64,000 nucleotides of DNA from Flavobacterium chryseum (GCF_004362015.1 NZ_SNWW01000002.1:62001-126000); one strand, 5' to 3'. Positions 46,471 to 55,999 are shown, counted from the stretch's first letter. Numbers and translations: made by a program. The notes: generated by a model not told the origin, from the sequence alone.

Positions 46471-47397
46471 ATGATTATAAATTTTTGTGAAATACCTCTG
46501 GCTAACAGCGGTGTTGGAGATCAAGATACATTTGAATTGTTTGCACGTGACTTTCTTCAAGAATTAGGATATGAAATTATTTCAGATCCAACTAGAGGCG
46601 CAGATGGTGGTAAGGATCTTATTATCCGAGAAACAAGAAAAGGTTTAAGTGGTCAGACCACTATTGACTGGCTTGTTAGCTGTAAACATTACTCACACTC
46701 TGGAAAGTCAATAACACCTACAATCGAACAAAATATAAATGATCGTATCATAGCAAATAGCTGTGCAGGCTTCATTGGTTTTTATTCTACCATAGCATCT
46801 GAAGGTTTGGTCAAAAATTTAAAAAATATACAATTCCAAATATTTGATAGAGAAAAAATCGAAAAACAAATCATTGGAATTGATACGTTTGAAAACATAT
46901 TCCGTCGATATTTTCCAGATTCATTTCATAAATGGAAATCATCTTCGTTTCCCTACGCACCAATAAAGCTTTTTGATTATTATATAGTAAATGCACATAA
47001 ATATACTTTACAAATATTTAAGTATGCTTTTAAAACTAATGCAGCAATGTTTGTGGCGTTACTAAAAAGTGGTAGTGTAGAAGAATTTTTAGAATTTAGA
47101 AATATTACAATACATAAATATGATATAGAATCTACATATAACAGTCTCGATATTAAGCATAAAGATGATATAAAAAACATGTCTTATACAGAAAAAAATG
47201 CCTTTTTACGAGAAAGACTAGTTGATCAAGCTTTAAATATCAAAAATACTGCAATATTTGATTTGGAAGGTTTCGCAAAGAGAGAAGCAGGATACGGAAT
47301 GTATATACTGATGCCAGCTATATTAATAATTAACGACGTCGAATATCAACAATTACTTTTAGATTATAATTTGTTAAAACAAATAATTGAAAATTAA
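46471..47397 (+). CDS. Mrr-like restriction endonuclease-fold protein
   Basis: A 308-residue protein. The first 150 residues fit an Mrr-type PD-(D/E)xK nuclease: FELFARDFLQELGYEI, then RGADGGKDLII with the conserved Asp, and WLVSCKHY carrying the final x-x-K element. Such domains cleave modified or foreign DNA (type IV restriction) or act in defence islands. Residues 155-308 are an unassigned alpha-helical region ending in LMPAILIINDVEYQQLLLDY. There is no methyltransferase gene beside it, which fits a solitary methyl-directed or accessory nuclease. Possible terminal repeats at 46246 and 47502 suggest transfer. Confidence 0.78.
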   Translation: MIINFCEIPLANSGVGDQDTFELFARDFLQELGYEIISDPTRGADGGKDLIIRETRKGLSGQTTIDWLVSCKHYSHSGKSITPTIEQNINDRIIANSCAGFIGFYSTIASEGLVKNLKNIQFQIFDREKIEKQIIGIDTFENIFRRYFPDSFHKWKSSSFPYAPIKLFDYYIVNAHKYTLQIFKYAFKTNAAMFVALLKSGSVEEFLEFRNITIHKYDIESTYNSLDIKHKDDIKNMSYTEKNAFLRERLVDQALNIKNTAIFDLEGFAKREAGYGMYILMPAILIINDVEYQQLLLDYNLLKQIIEN

Positions 47398-47405
47398 TTA
47401 AAAAC

Positions 47406-47511
47406 CTAAATCCCCCGCTACCGAGAGCATCCCGCTCGTGAATATTTAATCTTTTTAAAAATATTGTGCTCACGTGCGGGACGCTAGCACCAGCGCGGGG
47501 AGCGATCGGGT
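47406..47511. repeat. GC-rich imperfect palindrome (REP-like)
   Basis: CCCGCTCGTGA near 47431 faces TCACGTGCGGG near 47470 with one mismatch; TCCCCCGC and GCGCGGGGA form an outer pair. It abruptly raises local G+C and ends with the ACCCGATCGC inverse repeat (47502-47511). Probably a dispersed intergenic element. Confidence 0.5.
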
Positions 47512-47566
47512 TACGATATTGAAAGTAAAATTGTTGTAAACAAATTCTAAACCTAAGCTATATTCT

Positions 47567-48232
47567 CTAAGGGATAACTATTTTACGTTTAATTTTACGT
47601 TCAATTTCAGGTAATACTTTATCATTTAAAAGGTTATTCATACTTTCTTCAAAATTTGGAAAATTTGGAGGACTAAGTATATTTTTCTTTTTAACATTGC
47701 TAATATTCCCAACATTAAAATTTGAAACTACTTCGTTTGTTTCTAGATTTATAAAAGCATTACTTAAAAATATATTTGTTCTTTTGTCTCCATTAATATA
47801 TCCTACTTTTTCAAATTCTATTCCAAATTGACCATCAACAATAAGCAAATAGTCCAAATTATATTTCGTTTTTATTTTTTTTAAATCGTCATTTACATAT
47901 TCTGGTTTTGTCCAAACCATAATTGGGTCATTTGCCTTACTAATTGTATCTTTTATTTGAATAATTTCAACATTTAATGAATCTAAATTTTTTAAATATG
48001 CATTAATTATTCTTTCAGTTGGGTTTCCTTTTCCTGTTTCTAAAAACTTATAAGCGCCATAAAACATATCTTTTTTGTCTACGTTTGATTTTTCAATCGT
48101 ATTAGACATTGCTTGTCTGGTTATTCTGTACGGACCATTTATATTAAAAATTACGCCCATTTTTTTTTGCGAATAGCTAAAATTAAAAAGCGCAACTATA
48201 CATACAATAAGAAATATTTTTTTTTGTTTCAT
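47567..48232 (-). CDS. Exported protein of unknown function
   Basis: A 221-residue protein with a clear signal peptide (IFLIVCIVALFNFSYSQ). The mature part is soluble and mixed alpha/beta, with VIFNINGPYRITRQ, LDYLLIVDGQFG and a basic C-terminus (LPEIERKIKRKIVIP). I recognise no family. No lipobox is present, so it should be periplasmic. It stands alone and converges with the endonuclease gene. Confidence 0.7.
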   Translation of the reverse strand: MKQKKIFLIVCIVALFNFSYSQKKMGVIFNINGPYRITRQAMSNTIEKSNVDKKDMFYGAYKFLETGKGNPTERIINAYLKNLDSLNVEIIQIKDTISKANDPIMVWTKPEYVNDDLKKIKTKYNLDYLLIVDGQFGIEFEKVGYINGDKRTNIFLSNAFINLETNEVVSNFNVGNISNVKKKNILSPPNFPNFEESMNNLLNDKVLPEIERKIKRKIVIP

Positions 48233-48371
48233 TTTTTATTTAATTAATATTCAATTGGAAATTTAAAGTAAATATAACTAAAAAACATAGTGAGTATAAC
48301 CAGTTTTTCTAATAGAAAATAAAAAAGTCATTAAAAGACATTTCAATCAAAATCTCTTTTACTTTTGCCAA

Positions 48372-49067
48372 ATGTTAGAAATTCTTTACCAGGACGAATA
48401 TATTATCGCAATTAATAAACCAAGCGGATTGTTGGTTCACAAATCATTTTATGCGCGCGATGCAAAAGTGTATGCTATTCAGGAATTGAGAAATCAAATA
48501 GGGCAACACGTCTATCCTATTCATCGGCTAGACCGCAAAACATCGGGTGTTTTGTTATTTGCCTTGGATACAGCCGTTTTGAAAATTATGAATGATCGTT
48601 TTGCCACACGCGAAGTCGAAAAAAAATATTTAGCCATTTTACGTGGCTGGTCACCCGAAGAACTAACGATTGATTATGATTTAACGAATGATGATGACAT
48701 TACACAAAATGCCATAACCTACTTTCATCGTTTGCAAAATGCCGAAGTTGAGCTAGAATTTAATAATAAACCAACTTCCCGATATTGTTTGGTAGAAGCA
48801 ATTCCTGAAACTGGACGCATGCATCAATTACGAAAACACTTCAAACATATTTTTCATCCCATTTTAGGAAGTCGTCCACATGGTTGTAACAAACAAAATA
48901 AATTATGGTTAGAGAATTTTGACCTAAAAGGAATGATGCTTCATGCACATCAGTTAATTTTTAATCATCCAATACACAACGAACAACTAATCCTGAATGC
49001 AAAGATTAATGAAGAGTTTAGCAGAGTTGGCACTATTCTTAATCTGGACTTGAGTAAGTATCAATAG
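48372..49067 (+). CDS. truC: RluA-family pseudouridine synthase, TruC-like
   Basis: A 231-residue enzyme that should isomerise uridine in tRNA (position 65 for TruC). It lacks the S4 domain, like TruC, and shows the catalytic-loop motif PIHRLDRKTSGVLLFAL with the Asp, YQDEYIIAINKPSGLLVH near the start and ETGRMHQLRKHFKH. Cytoplasmic housekeeping. A TACTTTTG -7-like box at 48360-48367 lies immediately before the ATG, implying a very short leader if used. Confidence 0.9.
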   Translation: MLEILYQDEYIIAINKPSGLLVHKSFYARDAKVYAIQELRNQIGQHVYPIHRLDRKTSGVLLFALDTAVLKIMNDRFATREVEKKYLAILRGWSPEELTIDYDLTNDDDITQNAITYFHRLQNAEVELEFNNKPTSRYCLVEAIPETGRMHQLRKHFKHIFHPILGSRPHGCNKQNKLWLENFDLKGMMLHAHQLIFNHPIHNEQLILNAKINEEFSRVGTILNLDLSKYQ

Positions 49068-49096
49068 AATATCCTTAACCTGTTGTGTGCAATTAT

Positions 49097-49238
49097 TTTA
49101 ACACATAGAAACATAGACTCTAGCCTGGTAAAGAAGGCGTTTCACTTAGTTAAAATGCACAGAGTTTGACTATGTTAAAGAAATGTGTTTCTTTTTGTAT
49201 TCTTTTCTAGGTATAAAATCTATGTTTCTATGTGTTTA
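49097..49238. repeat. MITE-like palindromic element
   Basis: Ends ACACATAGAAACATAGA (49101-49117) and its exact reverse complement (49219-49235) frame about 100 bases of non-coding DNA with further inverted symmetry (CTCTAG, CTAGG). No gene inside. The form fits a small palindromic dispersed repeat; I recall similar CATAGAAACATAG repeats in Flavobacterium but cannot check copy number here. Confidence 0.6.
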
Positions 49239-49300
49239 AATAGAATTTTATCACTCGGGCGAAGCGAACAGACGAAGTAATTACACCAAATGGGATATCC

Positions 49301-49999
49301 TTAACAAATCAACAACAACCTATATTCTCCTTCATTTTCTATTGGTGCTCTATGAATACAAGGCAGCACTTGCTGTTTTGGATGATCTACAGCCAGCCTC
49401 CAAAGATGTCCTAATCCTAAATTAATAGGTTCTACATCCTTATGTACCTGATAATGCAAATCAAAATAATTTTCCGTCAAAAAGTTTTCAAATTCTTCCT
49501 TTGGTCCATCATGCAGTTCTTTTAGCTTTGCTCGAATTTCCGGAATTAGGATTTTTTGCTCTGCTTGCGAATTAGCAATAATATCACTTGCCGCTCCGTG
49601 ATAGGTACATAAAAAAGTATCTGTCGCAATGGGCGAACGATCAACATGAAACGAATACACATCAGTCGATATGAAATCAAATTCATCATCGCGTTCGTAA
49701 CACTTCAGTAAATTAAGAGAAGGCGAAGCGCCAAAATCAGTTAATAATTGTAAATCATTTAAGATTATTTCCCTTGCTCTATTTCCGTTTTCTGATAGTT
49801 GGAGTGCGATTAGATCTTCAGTATAAACTTCTGTTATATTTTCTTTTAAAGATAAATGGGCTACAATCTCATTAAAATCCCCATCCAAATTTCTGTACCA
49901 GCATAATGCATTCATTTCTCCCTTGAAATCGGTATGTATAAGCTCAGAGAAAGTAGATACTATTCCAATTTGGCTGCTGTCAGAAAATGTGTTGCTCAT
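49301..49999 (-). CDS. DUF1826-like protein
   Basis: A 232-residue soluble protein. The C-terminal half fits what I recall of DUF1826: FHVDRSPIATDTFLCTYHG, then LWRLAVDHPKQQVLPCIHRA. The His-x-Asp pair, the Cys and the terminal His-Arg-Ala-Pro stretch could bind metal. In Proteobacteria DUF1826 genes are often near zinc-homeostasis GTPases; no such neighbour is seen here. Function unknown. Confidence 0.6.
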   Translation of the reverse strand: MSNTFSDSSQIGIVSTFSELIHTDFKGEMNALCWYRNLDGDFNEIVAHLSLKENITEVYTEDLIALQLSENGNRAREIILNDLQLLTDFGASPSLNLLKCYERDDEFDFISTDVYSFHVDRSPIATDTFLCTYHGAASDIIANSQAEQKILIPEIRAKLKELHDGPKEEFENFLTENYFDLHYQVHKDVEPINLGLGHLWRLAVDHPKQQVLPCIHRAPIENEGEYRLLLIC

Positions 50000-50414
50000 A
50001 GTATAATAGTAAGAAGCTAGTTACTTCATACATTACAAAATTAGGCGGTTAAGGATAATGTTCAAAATTTATTGGTCATTTTAAAAATGCTACCTGTTGA
50101 TTCAATTTATCGCCAAGTAAAATCACATATTATTCAATATATTAAATTCTTAATTATCTAAATTTTGTGTAATTTTTTAATAATACTATTTTTTTAATCT
50201 AAAAAATATACATAAAACACATAAACAGGATTTATGTGTACCTAAAATCGTACTTTTTTACTCTCCATCTAAATTGTTATTAATCAACTTTGTACTATCA
50301 ATTACAAATCAACATTGATAACGATTTACAATCTTCTGTTTCAGCATCAATGATGTAATTACTATCTATTATTTACTAACCATTAATTATTTACTAACCT
50401 TAAAAGTTTTAAAA
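50000..50414. other. Intergenic region with a dyad
   Basis: No gene seen. A 9-bp-arm dyad ACACATAAA/TTTATGTGT (50217-50225 with 50231-50239) lies about 180 bases before the lyase-like gene and may be an operator or a hairpin. Confidence 0.45.
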
Positions 50415-51206
50415 ATGAAAAAAATCTTAAAATTAACCAGTTTACTATTTATTACAGCTTTAGTCTTTAATTCCTGTGAAAAAGAACAAGATTTAAATGT
50501 ACAGCAAAGCACTGAGAAAGACGAGCTGCAAATCGTTAACAACGAGTCACAAAGCACGAACAAAGATGCCGGGTCAGCTGCAGCTTTAGCAGGTGGCGGA
50601 GCCGGAGCCAGAACGATCACATTGAAAACCAATACACTAACGTGTCCTGGCGGTTTGTGTACATCGTATGGCGTTTGGTCAGAGGGCGTTTACACCGTTT
50701 GGTTTACTATGAAATTCAATTCCGGATTTTATTGGAGCAGAGGCGGTAAATGCGGATATGGTATACTAATTGGTGACCAAAATACCGGTGGTGACCCGGG
50801 ATGGGATGGCAATGGCGGTAGTGCCAGATTTATGTGGTATTGCCCTAATGGATCAAACACTGCTAAAGGAAGCGGCGCTTATCTGCAGCCTTACGTTTAT
50901 TATAAAGATCAGCCCGGACAATTTGGTAATGATTTTGGAAAAAAGTACTATATACAAGAAGGCGTTACGTATAACTGTCAGATATCTGTTAAGTTAAATA
51001 CTGGATCAAATACTAACGGATATGTCAAATATTATGTAAATGGTACGGAGATATTGAATCAAACCATTCGTTGGGTTACTAACGATTCTAAACGAAATGT
51101 CAATGCAGTAAGTCTTCACACTTTCCGTGGTGGAAGTCAGGAATACTGGAAAGCTCCGGTTACAAGTTCTATTTATTATGCTAGTGCATCCTGGGATGCT
51201 CAATAG
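50415..51206 (+). CDS. PL14-like polysaccharide lyase lipoprotein
   Basis: A 263-residue lipoprotein (lipobox VFNSC, with EKEQD following). The domain (about 70-263) has the jelly-roll pattern of polysaccharide lyase family 14/alginate-lyase-like proteins: GFYWSRGGKCGYGILIGD, SARFMWYCPNG, YLQPYVYYKDQPGQFGNDFG, YIQEGVTYNCQISVKLNTGS and SLHTFRGGSQEYWKAP. PL14 enzymes cleave glucuronan or alginate by beta-elimination; here substrate and activity are inferred from fold motifs only. It stands alone, with a terminator behind. Confidence 0.75.
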   Translation: MKKILKLTSLLFITALVFNSCEKEQDLNVQQSTEKDELQIVNNESQSTNKDAGSAAALAGGGAGARTITLKTNTLTCPGGLCTSYGVWSEGVYTVWFTMKFNSGFYWSRGGKCGYGILIGDQNTGGDPGWDGNGGSARFMWYCPNGSNTAKGSGAYLQPYVYYKDQPGQFGNDFGKKYYIQEGVTYNCQISVKLNTGSNTNGYVKYYVNGTEILNQTIRWVTNDSKRNVNAVSLHTFRGGSQEYWKAPVTSSIYYASASWDAQ

Positions 51207-51244
51207 CAAAATTATACTGTGAATATTATAAAAAGTCACTTTAC

Positions 51245-51279
51245 AAAAAGGCAAAACTATAAACGTTTTGCCTTTTTTA
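51245..51279. terminator. Bidirectional terminator between lyase-like gene and ppk1
   Basis: A perfect 13-bp stem, AAAAAGGCAAAAC (51245-51257) with 51265-51277, followed by T runs in both directions; it lies between convergent genes. Confidence 0.85.
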
Positions 51280-51284
51280 TGCTT

Positions 51285-53306
51285 TTATTCCATATTACTT
51301 TCAACTATCGAGTTATAAATTTCGGTTTGCGCACGTCTTGGCAAATCTTCACTATTTAGAATATCCTTTTCATTATTTCCTTCACTATTGATGATTCTTC
51401 TTTTTGTATTGTCTTTTAACTGTAACTGAATAATGGTATTAATTTCTGAAATGTGTTTTTCGTCATATAACGGAAAAGCCACTTCTATTCTTCTGTTTAA
51501 ATTTCTACTCAACATATCTGCAGATGACAGAAATATTTTTTCATCGCCATTATTGGCAAATTTGTATATTCTGGAATGTTCTAAAAACATATCTACAATG
51601 CGATAGATTTCAATGTTTTCTGATACATCTTTAATTCCGGGCAATAATGTGCAAATTCCACGTACTATCATGATCACATCAACACCTGCCCTGCTTGCTT
51701 CAATAAGTTTATCGATAATATCCTTTTCATCAACTCCATTTACTTTTAAAAAAATATAAGCTTGTTTGCCTTCTTTCTTATTTTCTATTTCCTGATCTAT
51801 CAATTCTATTAATTTCTCTTTCATATTAAAGCCTGCAGCTAAAATATGTTTTGGTTCTGCTGCTTTTTTCTTAGATTTTAAAAAGTTAAAGACTGTTTTT
51901 AAATCATCTGTGTATTTTTTTTCTGAAGTAAAAAAACCAAAATCAGAATAAACATTTGCGGTGCTTTCATTAAAATTTCCCGTCGATAAATAACTATAGT
52001 GTTTTTTATTTCCATACTTATCTTTCATTATCACCATCGCAACTTTAGCATGAACCTTTAAATTTGGCATACTTTGAATGATTTTTATGCCGGCATTTTT
52101 CATCTCTCTGGACCAGAATAAATTATTGTATTCATCAAAGCGTGCTTTAACTTCTACAAAAACAGTTACTTTTTTGCCGTTTTTTGCAGCACTTATCAAG
52201 GCATTTGCAATTAAAGATTGTGATGAAATGCGGTATAACGTAATTTTTATCTCAAGAACGTTTCTATTAATTGCCGCCTGATTAAAAAACTGAAGTACAT
52301 AATAGTACGATTGATACGGAAAATGAAGCAATTGATTTTGTTTGTCAATAATCTGAAAAATTGACTTGTTGCTTTCAAAAGGCAGGTGTTTAAGTCCAGG
52401 ATAATTTTCTCCCTGAAGATTTGGTTTAAGTGGATTTGGAAACTTGAATAAATCATAAAAATTATGATGGCTTCCTCCTTTTATCATTTCATTATTGTGC
52501 AGGTGGAAAGCTTTTTTGCAAACGGAAATTGTTTCTGAATCCATATTAGAATCATACAAAAATCTTGTCGATGAACCTCGTTTGCGTTCTTCAATTTTTG
52601 CTTCAATTTTCGCTATCAAATCTCCTGAATTTTCATCTTCGATCAGATAATTTTCGTCACGGTTTAATTTTATAGCATTACAGGAAACAACTTTTCCGGT
52701 AGGAAATATATACGATAAACAATTCTTTATTATCGTATCAATCGAAATTATATAATGTGTATCTCCCTGACTTTGCAATTGTTTGTATCGCTCCAGTTTA
52801 TCTGATGGAATATTCAGGTAAGCATAATTATAATTGCCTGCGGTATCTTTTAACTTTACTAAAAAATATAAACTACGGTTGTTTAAGAAATAAGTTTTAG
52901 GATGGTTTACTGAAATGTAAATTACCTGAATATAACACAGAATAATGCTTTTAAAATAATATTCAATCTCTTGCAGATGCTCTTCTAAAAGTTCCTGATT
53001 TTCATAATAAACAATATCATTAGCGGCTAATTCTGGTAATATCGACCTGTTCCAGATGGCTCCGAATCTGTTTTGCTGAAGATTTACTTCCGTTAGAATC
53101 TTATCTAATAAATCTTTATTTTTTTTGGAATTTTTGATCAGCAGTTTTCTGATTTTAACCCTGAAAAACTCATCTAAATTAGACGAGTGAATAGCTAAAA
53201 ACTTAATTCTTTCGTATAAAGAATTATTGGAGTCATCAGCTTCATCTAAAATACAGTTATTAAATGAAAGCCATGAGATTTCTGAAGGTATAAGGTAGTC
53301 TTGCAC
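51285..53306 (-). CDS. ppk1: Polyphosphate kinase 1
   Basis: A 673-residue enzyme that makes polyphosphate from ATP, active at the membrane face of the cytoplasm. It has the N domain (ISWLSFNNCILDEADDS), head domain and two phospholipase-D-like catalytic domains. The autophosphorylated His419 lies in LKVHAKVAMV and the second catalytic His577 in EHSRIYKF; TLYRISSQSLIANALISAAK and SADMLSRNLNRRIEV are typical. The start is a GTG at 53306, just before QDYLIPSEISWLSF, which agrees with the family start. Confidence 0.93.
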   Translation of the reverse strand: MQDYLIPSEISWLSFNNCILDEADDSNNSLYERIKFLAIHSSNLDEFFRVKIRKLLIKNSKKNKDLLDKILTEVNLQQNRFGAIWNRSILPELAANDIVYYENQELLEEHLQEIEYYFKSIILCYIQVIYISVNHPKTYFLNNRSLYFLVKLKDTAGNYNYAYLNIPSDKLERYKQLQSQGDTHYIISIDTIIKNCLSYIFPTGKVVSCNAIKLNRDENYLIEDENSGDLIAKIEAKIEERKRGSSTRFLYDSNMDSETISVCKKAFHLHNNEMIKGGSHHNFYDLFKFPNPLKPNLQGENYPGLKHLPFESNKSIFQIIDKQNQLLHFPYQSYYYVLQFFNQAAINRNVLEIKITLYRISSQSLIANALISAAKNGKKVTVFVEVKARFDEYNNLFWSREMKNAGIKIIQSMPNLKVHAKVAMVIMKDKYGNKKHYSYLSTGNFNESTANVYSDFGFFTSEKKYTDDLKTVFNFLKSKKKAAEPKHILAAGFNMKEKLIELIDQEIENKKEGKQAYIFLKVNGVDEKDIIDKLIEASRAGVDVIMIVRGICTLLPGIKDVSENIEIYRIVDMFLEHSRIYKFANNGDEKIFLSSADMLSRNLNRRIEVAFPLYDEKHISEINTIIQLQLKDNTKRRIINSEGNNEKDILNSEDLPRRAQTEIYNSIVESNME

Positions 53307-53772
53307 GTTTAAAAAGATACTATTTTATAAGGTAATAAATTGGTTTATTTTACTAATCCATCGGTAAATTTGAGAATTAAATATCTTAAAATACAATACA
53401 GACAGGCAGTTAACGATAATTTAATTTATTGGTAACATAGCTTAACCGTCACAATAGCATTCCCATAACTTATGCATACAGGCTATTATCACTTCAATAT
53501 TTGCAGAAAAGACAGCATTGTTTTTATTGGGTTTACAGGCAACAAATAATCCTAATCCTATTAACTTTTTGTTAACGGTATTATAATATCGCCAAGATAG
53601 TACGATTTCTCTTTTAAGGTACTTATAACCAGTAAGAATTATAATTCAAAAAACAAGATAATCTGTCGGCGAAATTTTCAAAAAACAAAATTTCTAATTC
53701 TGATTATTCTTTTTCTCAACTGGTTATTGCTAATTAAAGAATTTAAATATTATAAACCTTAAAACTAAAATT
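53307..53772. other. Intergenic region with a structured leader
   Basis: A 466-base gap between divergent genes. The part next to the gene at 53773 contains nested complementary segments: ATAACCAGT (53625-53633) with ACTGGTTAT (53719-53727) outside, and GAAATTTT with AAAATTTC inside. This may be a folded 5' leader. No gene seen. Confidence 0.45.
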
Positions 53773-55077
53773 ATGAAAAAACAAAATCGAAAGAAAGTAG
53801 TAAGCAAAGTGTTAATTATTATGTTATCTGCAATTACCTTCTCATGTCAGGACACTACTATGGAGGAAGTAGAAACGACCACAGCTGTGGCGAAAGAACA
53901 ACAAAATTTCAAAAAAATGAGTTTGGCAGCAAGTTCTGATTTAGCCAGAAGATGGGCTCCTATTCACTACAGAGATGTAGACGCCACAGGAACTTATGCC
54001 GAAGGAGGAAAATCAGATTACATTACAGCAATTAATTATGATAATGACTGGGATGGCAATAACAACTGGAACAATCTTCCTGCTTATAGTAATTCTTTAG
54101 CGGCGCATTGTTACTATTCTGTAGTAGAATCAAATACACACTGGTTTATTACGTATGCTTTTTTCTCTCCACGTGACTGGACAGATAATCCGCTTTTATA
54201 TTCATTAGACCAACATGAAAATGATTTAGAAGGTGTATTAATGATTGTAGAAAAAAATGGTTCATCTTATGGTACTTTAAAAGGAGCTGTTACGGTAAGT
54301 CATTCTGATTTCTTTTCGTATGTACCATCCGGAAGTTCTTTTGTAAGCGGATTAGAAAGTATTGATGGAACATTACAAATGAGAGATTACAACGGAGAAT
54401 TGCATCCTGTTACAGCACAAGACGCCAAAGGACACAGCCTTAAAGCCTGGCCGCAGCACGATATAGACGGAGATGGAATTATCTACTACCCTTCTGCTAG
54501 CGGAGTGGCACAAATACCATCTGATAATTATGATAATTATGTGGAGTACAAACTTGTTGATATTTTTGAAAGTGGAGGTTTATGGGATCAAAGATTTAAC
54601 ACTCAATTGTTTTCTAGTCCGGGCGGAGGTTTTACAGGAAATGATTTTAAAACTGGTGGTGCGAATGCTCCGTGGGCATGGAATGATGGAAATGATGCGA
54701 TAGTGCAAGGTGGAGAATTTGCAACAGATCCTGCCAAATTAGCGGATAATTATTTTGATGGTGTGGGTAATTTTTCACGTACTTATACTGATAATAAATA
54801 CAATGCAGCAGCCGGAGGTATTGTAACGGTTTATCAAAATTGCAATTATACTGGTTATGCAATTGCTTTGCCTACAGGTAATTATACATTGGCTCAGCTA
54901 AAATCGTATGGTATTGTAAATGATGATTTGTCTTCTGTACGTTTAGAAAATGGGTATAAAATTACCATGTATCAGAACGACAATTTTGGAGGAGAATCTG
55001 TTGTTATAACAGGAAATAACAGCTGTTTAGGAAATTTTAATGATAAAGCTAGTTCTATAAAGATTAGTGTTCAATAA
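53773..55077 (+). CDS. Vps62-like lipoprotein with beta/gamma-crystallin tail
   Basis: A 434-residue lipoprotein (lipobox TFSC). Residues about 58-345 (RRWAPIHYRDVDATGTYAEG, NTHWFITYAFFSPRDW, WPQHDIDGDG) resemble the Vps62/NPP1-like domain found in secreted proteins, with many Asp and His residues. Residues about 350-434 are a beta/gamma-crystallin domain of two Greek-key motifs (VTVYQNCNYTGYAIALPTG and ITMYQNDNFGGESVVITGN) that likely bind Ca2+. A surface or secreted role is likely; the activity is unknown. Confidence 0.78.
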   Translation: MKKQNRKKVVSKVLIIMLSAITFSCQDTTMEEVETTTAVAKEQQNFKKMSLAASSDLARRWAPIHYRDVDATGTYAEGGKSDYITAINYDNDWDGNNNWNNLPAYSNSLAAHCYYSVVESNTHWFITYAFFSPRDWTDNPLLYSLDQHENDLEGVLMIVEKNGSSYGTLKGAVTVSHSDFFSYVPSGSSFVSGLESIDGTLQMRDYNGELHPVTAQDAKGHSLKAWPQHDIDGDGIIYYPSASGVAQIPSDNYDNYVEYKLVDIFESGGLWDQRFNTQLFSSPGGGFTGNDFKTGGANAPWAWNDGNDAIVQGGEFATDPAKLADNYFDGVGNFSRTYTDNKYNAAAGGIVTVYQNCNYTGYAIALPTGNYTLAQLKSYGIVNDDLSSVRLENGYKITMYQNDNFGGESVVITGNNSCLGNFNDKASSIKISVQ

Positions 55078-55097
55078 ATAAACATTCAACAAAAATA

Positions 55098-55134
55098 GAG
55101 GCTGCTTCATAAATTATGAAACAGCCTCTTATAT
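55098..55134. terminator. Bidirectional hairpin between convergent genes
   Basis: Arms 55098-55110 and 55116-55128 (GAGGCTGCTTCAT / ATGAAACAGCCTC, one mismatch), loop AAATT, between the crystallin-tailed gene and the M57 protease gene. Confidence 0.7.
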
Positions 55135-55165
55135 TTTGTAAAGAGGACTCTAATTAATTCAACTT

Positions 55166-55999
55166 CTAATATAAATAATTCAGAGCTGTAACATCATTAC
55201 CATTAAAAGCTCCTGTTTCGCTTGAACTGAAACATGCTCTCATATAAGAACTAGAATCATATCCTGTAGGTGTTCCCGGGATGTGAATTGCTCCAACGCC
55301 AGCTGTTCCTTCGTTTGAATTTTGTCCACAACTTTGACGGCTAAACCAGTCTGTATGGCGTAAACCAATACAGTGGCCTATTTCGTGTGCAGCTACGTGT
55401 GCGTTTACACCTGTTGAATAACTATCTAATCCAGAATACAATGTAACTGAATTGAAAGGTGCTCCACCTGAAGGGAAACCTGCTACTCCACCGGCAGATC
55501 CGGTTTGTCTTCTTACGACAATGTTTGCACCCGAAGTACTTGAACTAAAGGTTAGTGTAAAGTTAATAGACAATCCTAAATTATTGTACCTATTAACTGC
55601 TGCTTGCAATCCTGCCCGCATATTGGTACTCAGAGCTGATGTACCAGTTCCTGATAATCCAACAATTCTAATAGTTCTTGGAGCAGATACTAAATTAGTA
55701 GTACGATATTGTTCTGTGGTAATACCTCCGTGAAGATCCATTTTGTTTAATTGATCTTGTGTTATGATGATATCTCCTTCTACTAAAAAGGCATCCTCAG
55801 TGGTACCATCTAACTTAGTATTTTTAATCACTTGAACATCTGAATTATTCAATGAAAGTGAACTAATTTTATTTAACACTTCTGGTGTTACTTTAAGAGA
55901 TTCTTGGTTTGTTTGAGCTGTTGTATCTTCATCTTTGTTACAAGAAAACAGCGTTAGCGCTACGAATGATACCGCTAAAATTGATTTAATTTTTTTCAT
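55166..55999 (-). CDS. M57-family (HEIGH) zinc metalloprotease lipoprotein
   Basis: A 277-residue lipoprotein (lipobox LFSC, Cys20, followed by NKDEDTT). The catalytic motif AAHEIGHCIGLRHTDWFSRQ gives zinc ligands His205, His209 and His215 with Glu206, the dual-action HEIGH metzincin-type peptidase signature (M57). The C-terminal SSYMRACFSS region holds the Met-turn. A longer frame to 56116 exists, but the signal peptide begins at the ATG at 55999. Exported to the surface or medium; substrate unknown. TAAATTTG on the minus strand at 56072-56079 may be its -7 element. Confidence 0.88.
   Translation of the reverse strand: MKKIKSILAVSFVALTLFSCNKDEDTTAQTNQESLKVTPEVLNKISSLSLNNSDVQVIKNTKLDGTTEDAFLVEGDIIITQDQLNKMDLHGGITTEQYRTTNLVSAPRTIRIVGLSGTGTSALSTNMRAGLQAAVNRYNNLGLSINFTLTFSSSTSGANIVVRRQTGSAGGVAGFPSGGAPFNSVTLYSGLDSYSTGVNAHVAAHEIGHCIGLRHTDWFSRQSCGQNSNEGTAGVGAIHIPGTPTGYDSSSYMRACFSSSETGAFNGNDVTALNYLY

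Noticed and set aside
48360..48367. TACTTTTG as the truC promoter
   Set aside because: It matches the -7 consensus, but it lies only 4 bases before the ATG and has no -33 TTG; kept only as a remark.
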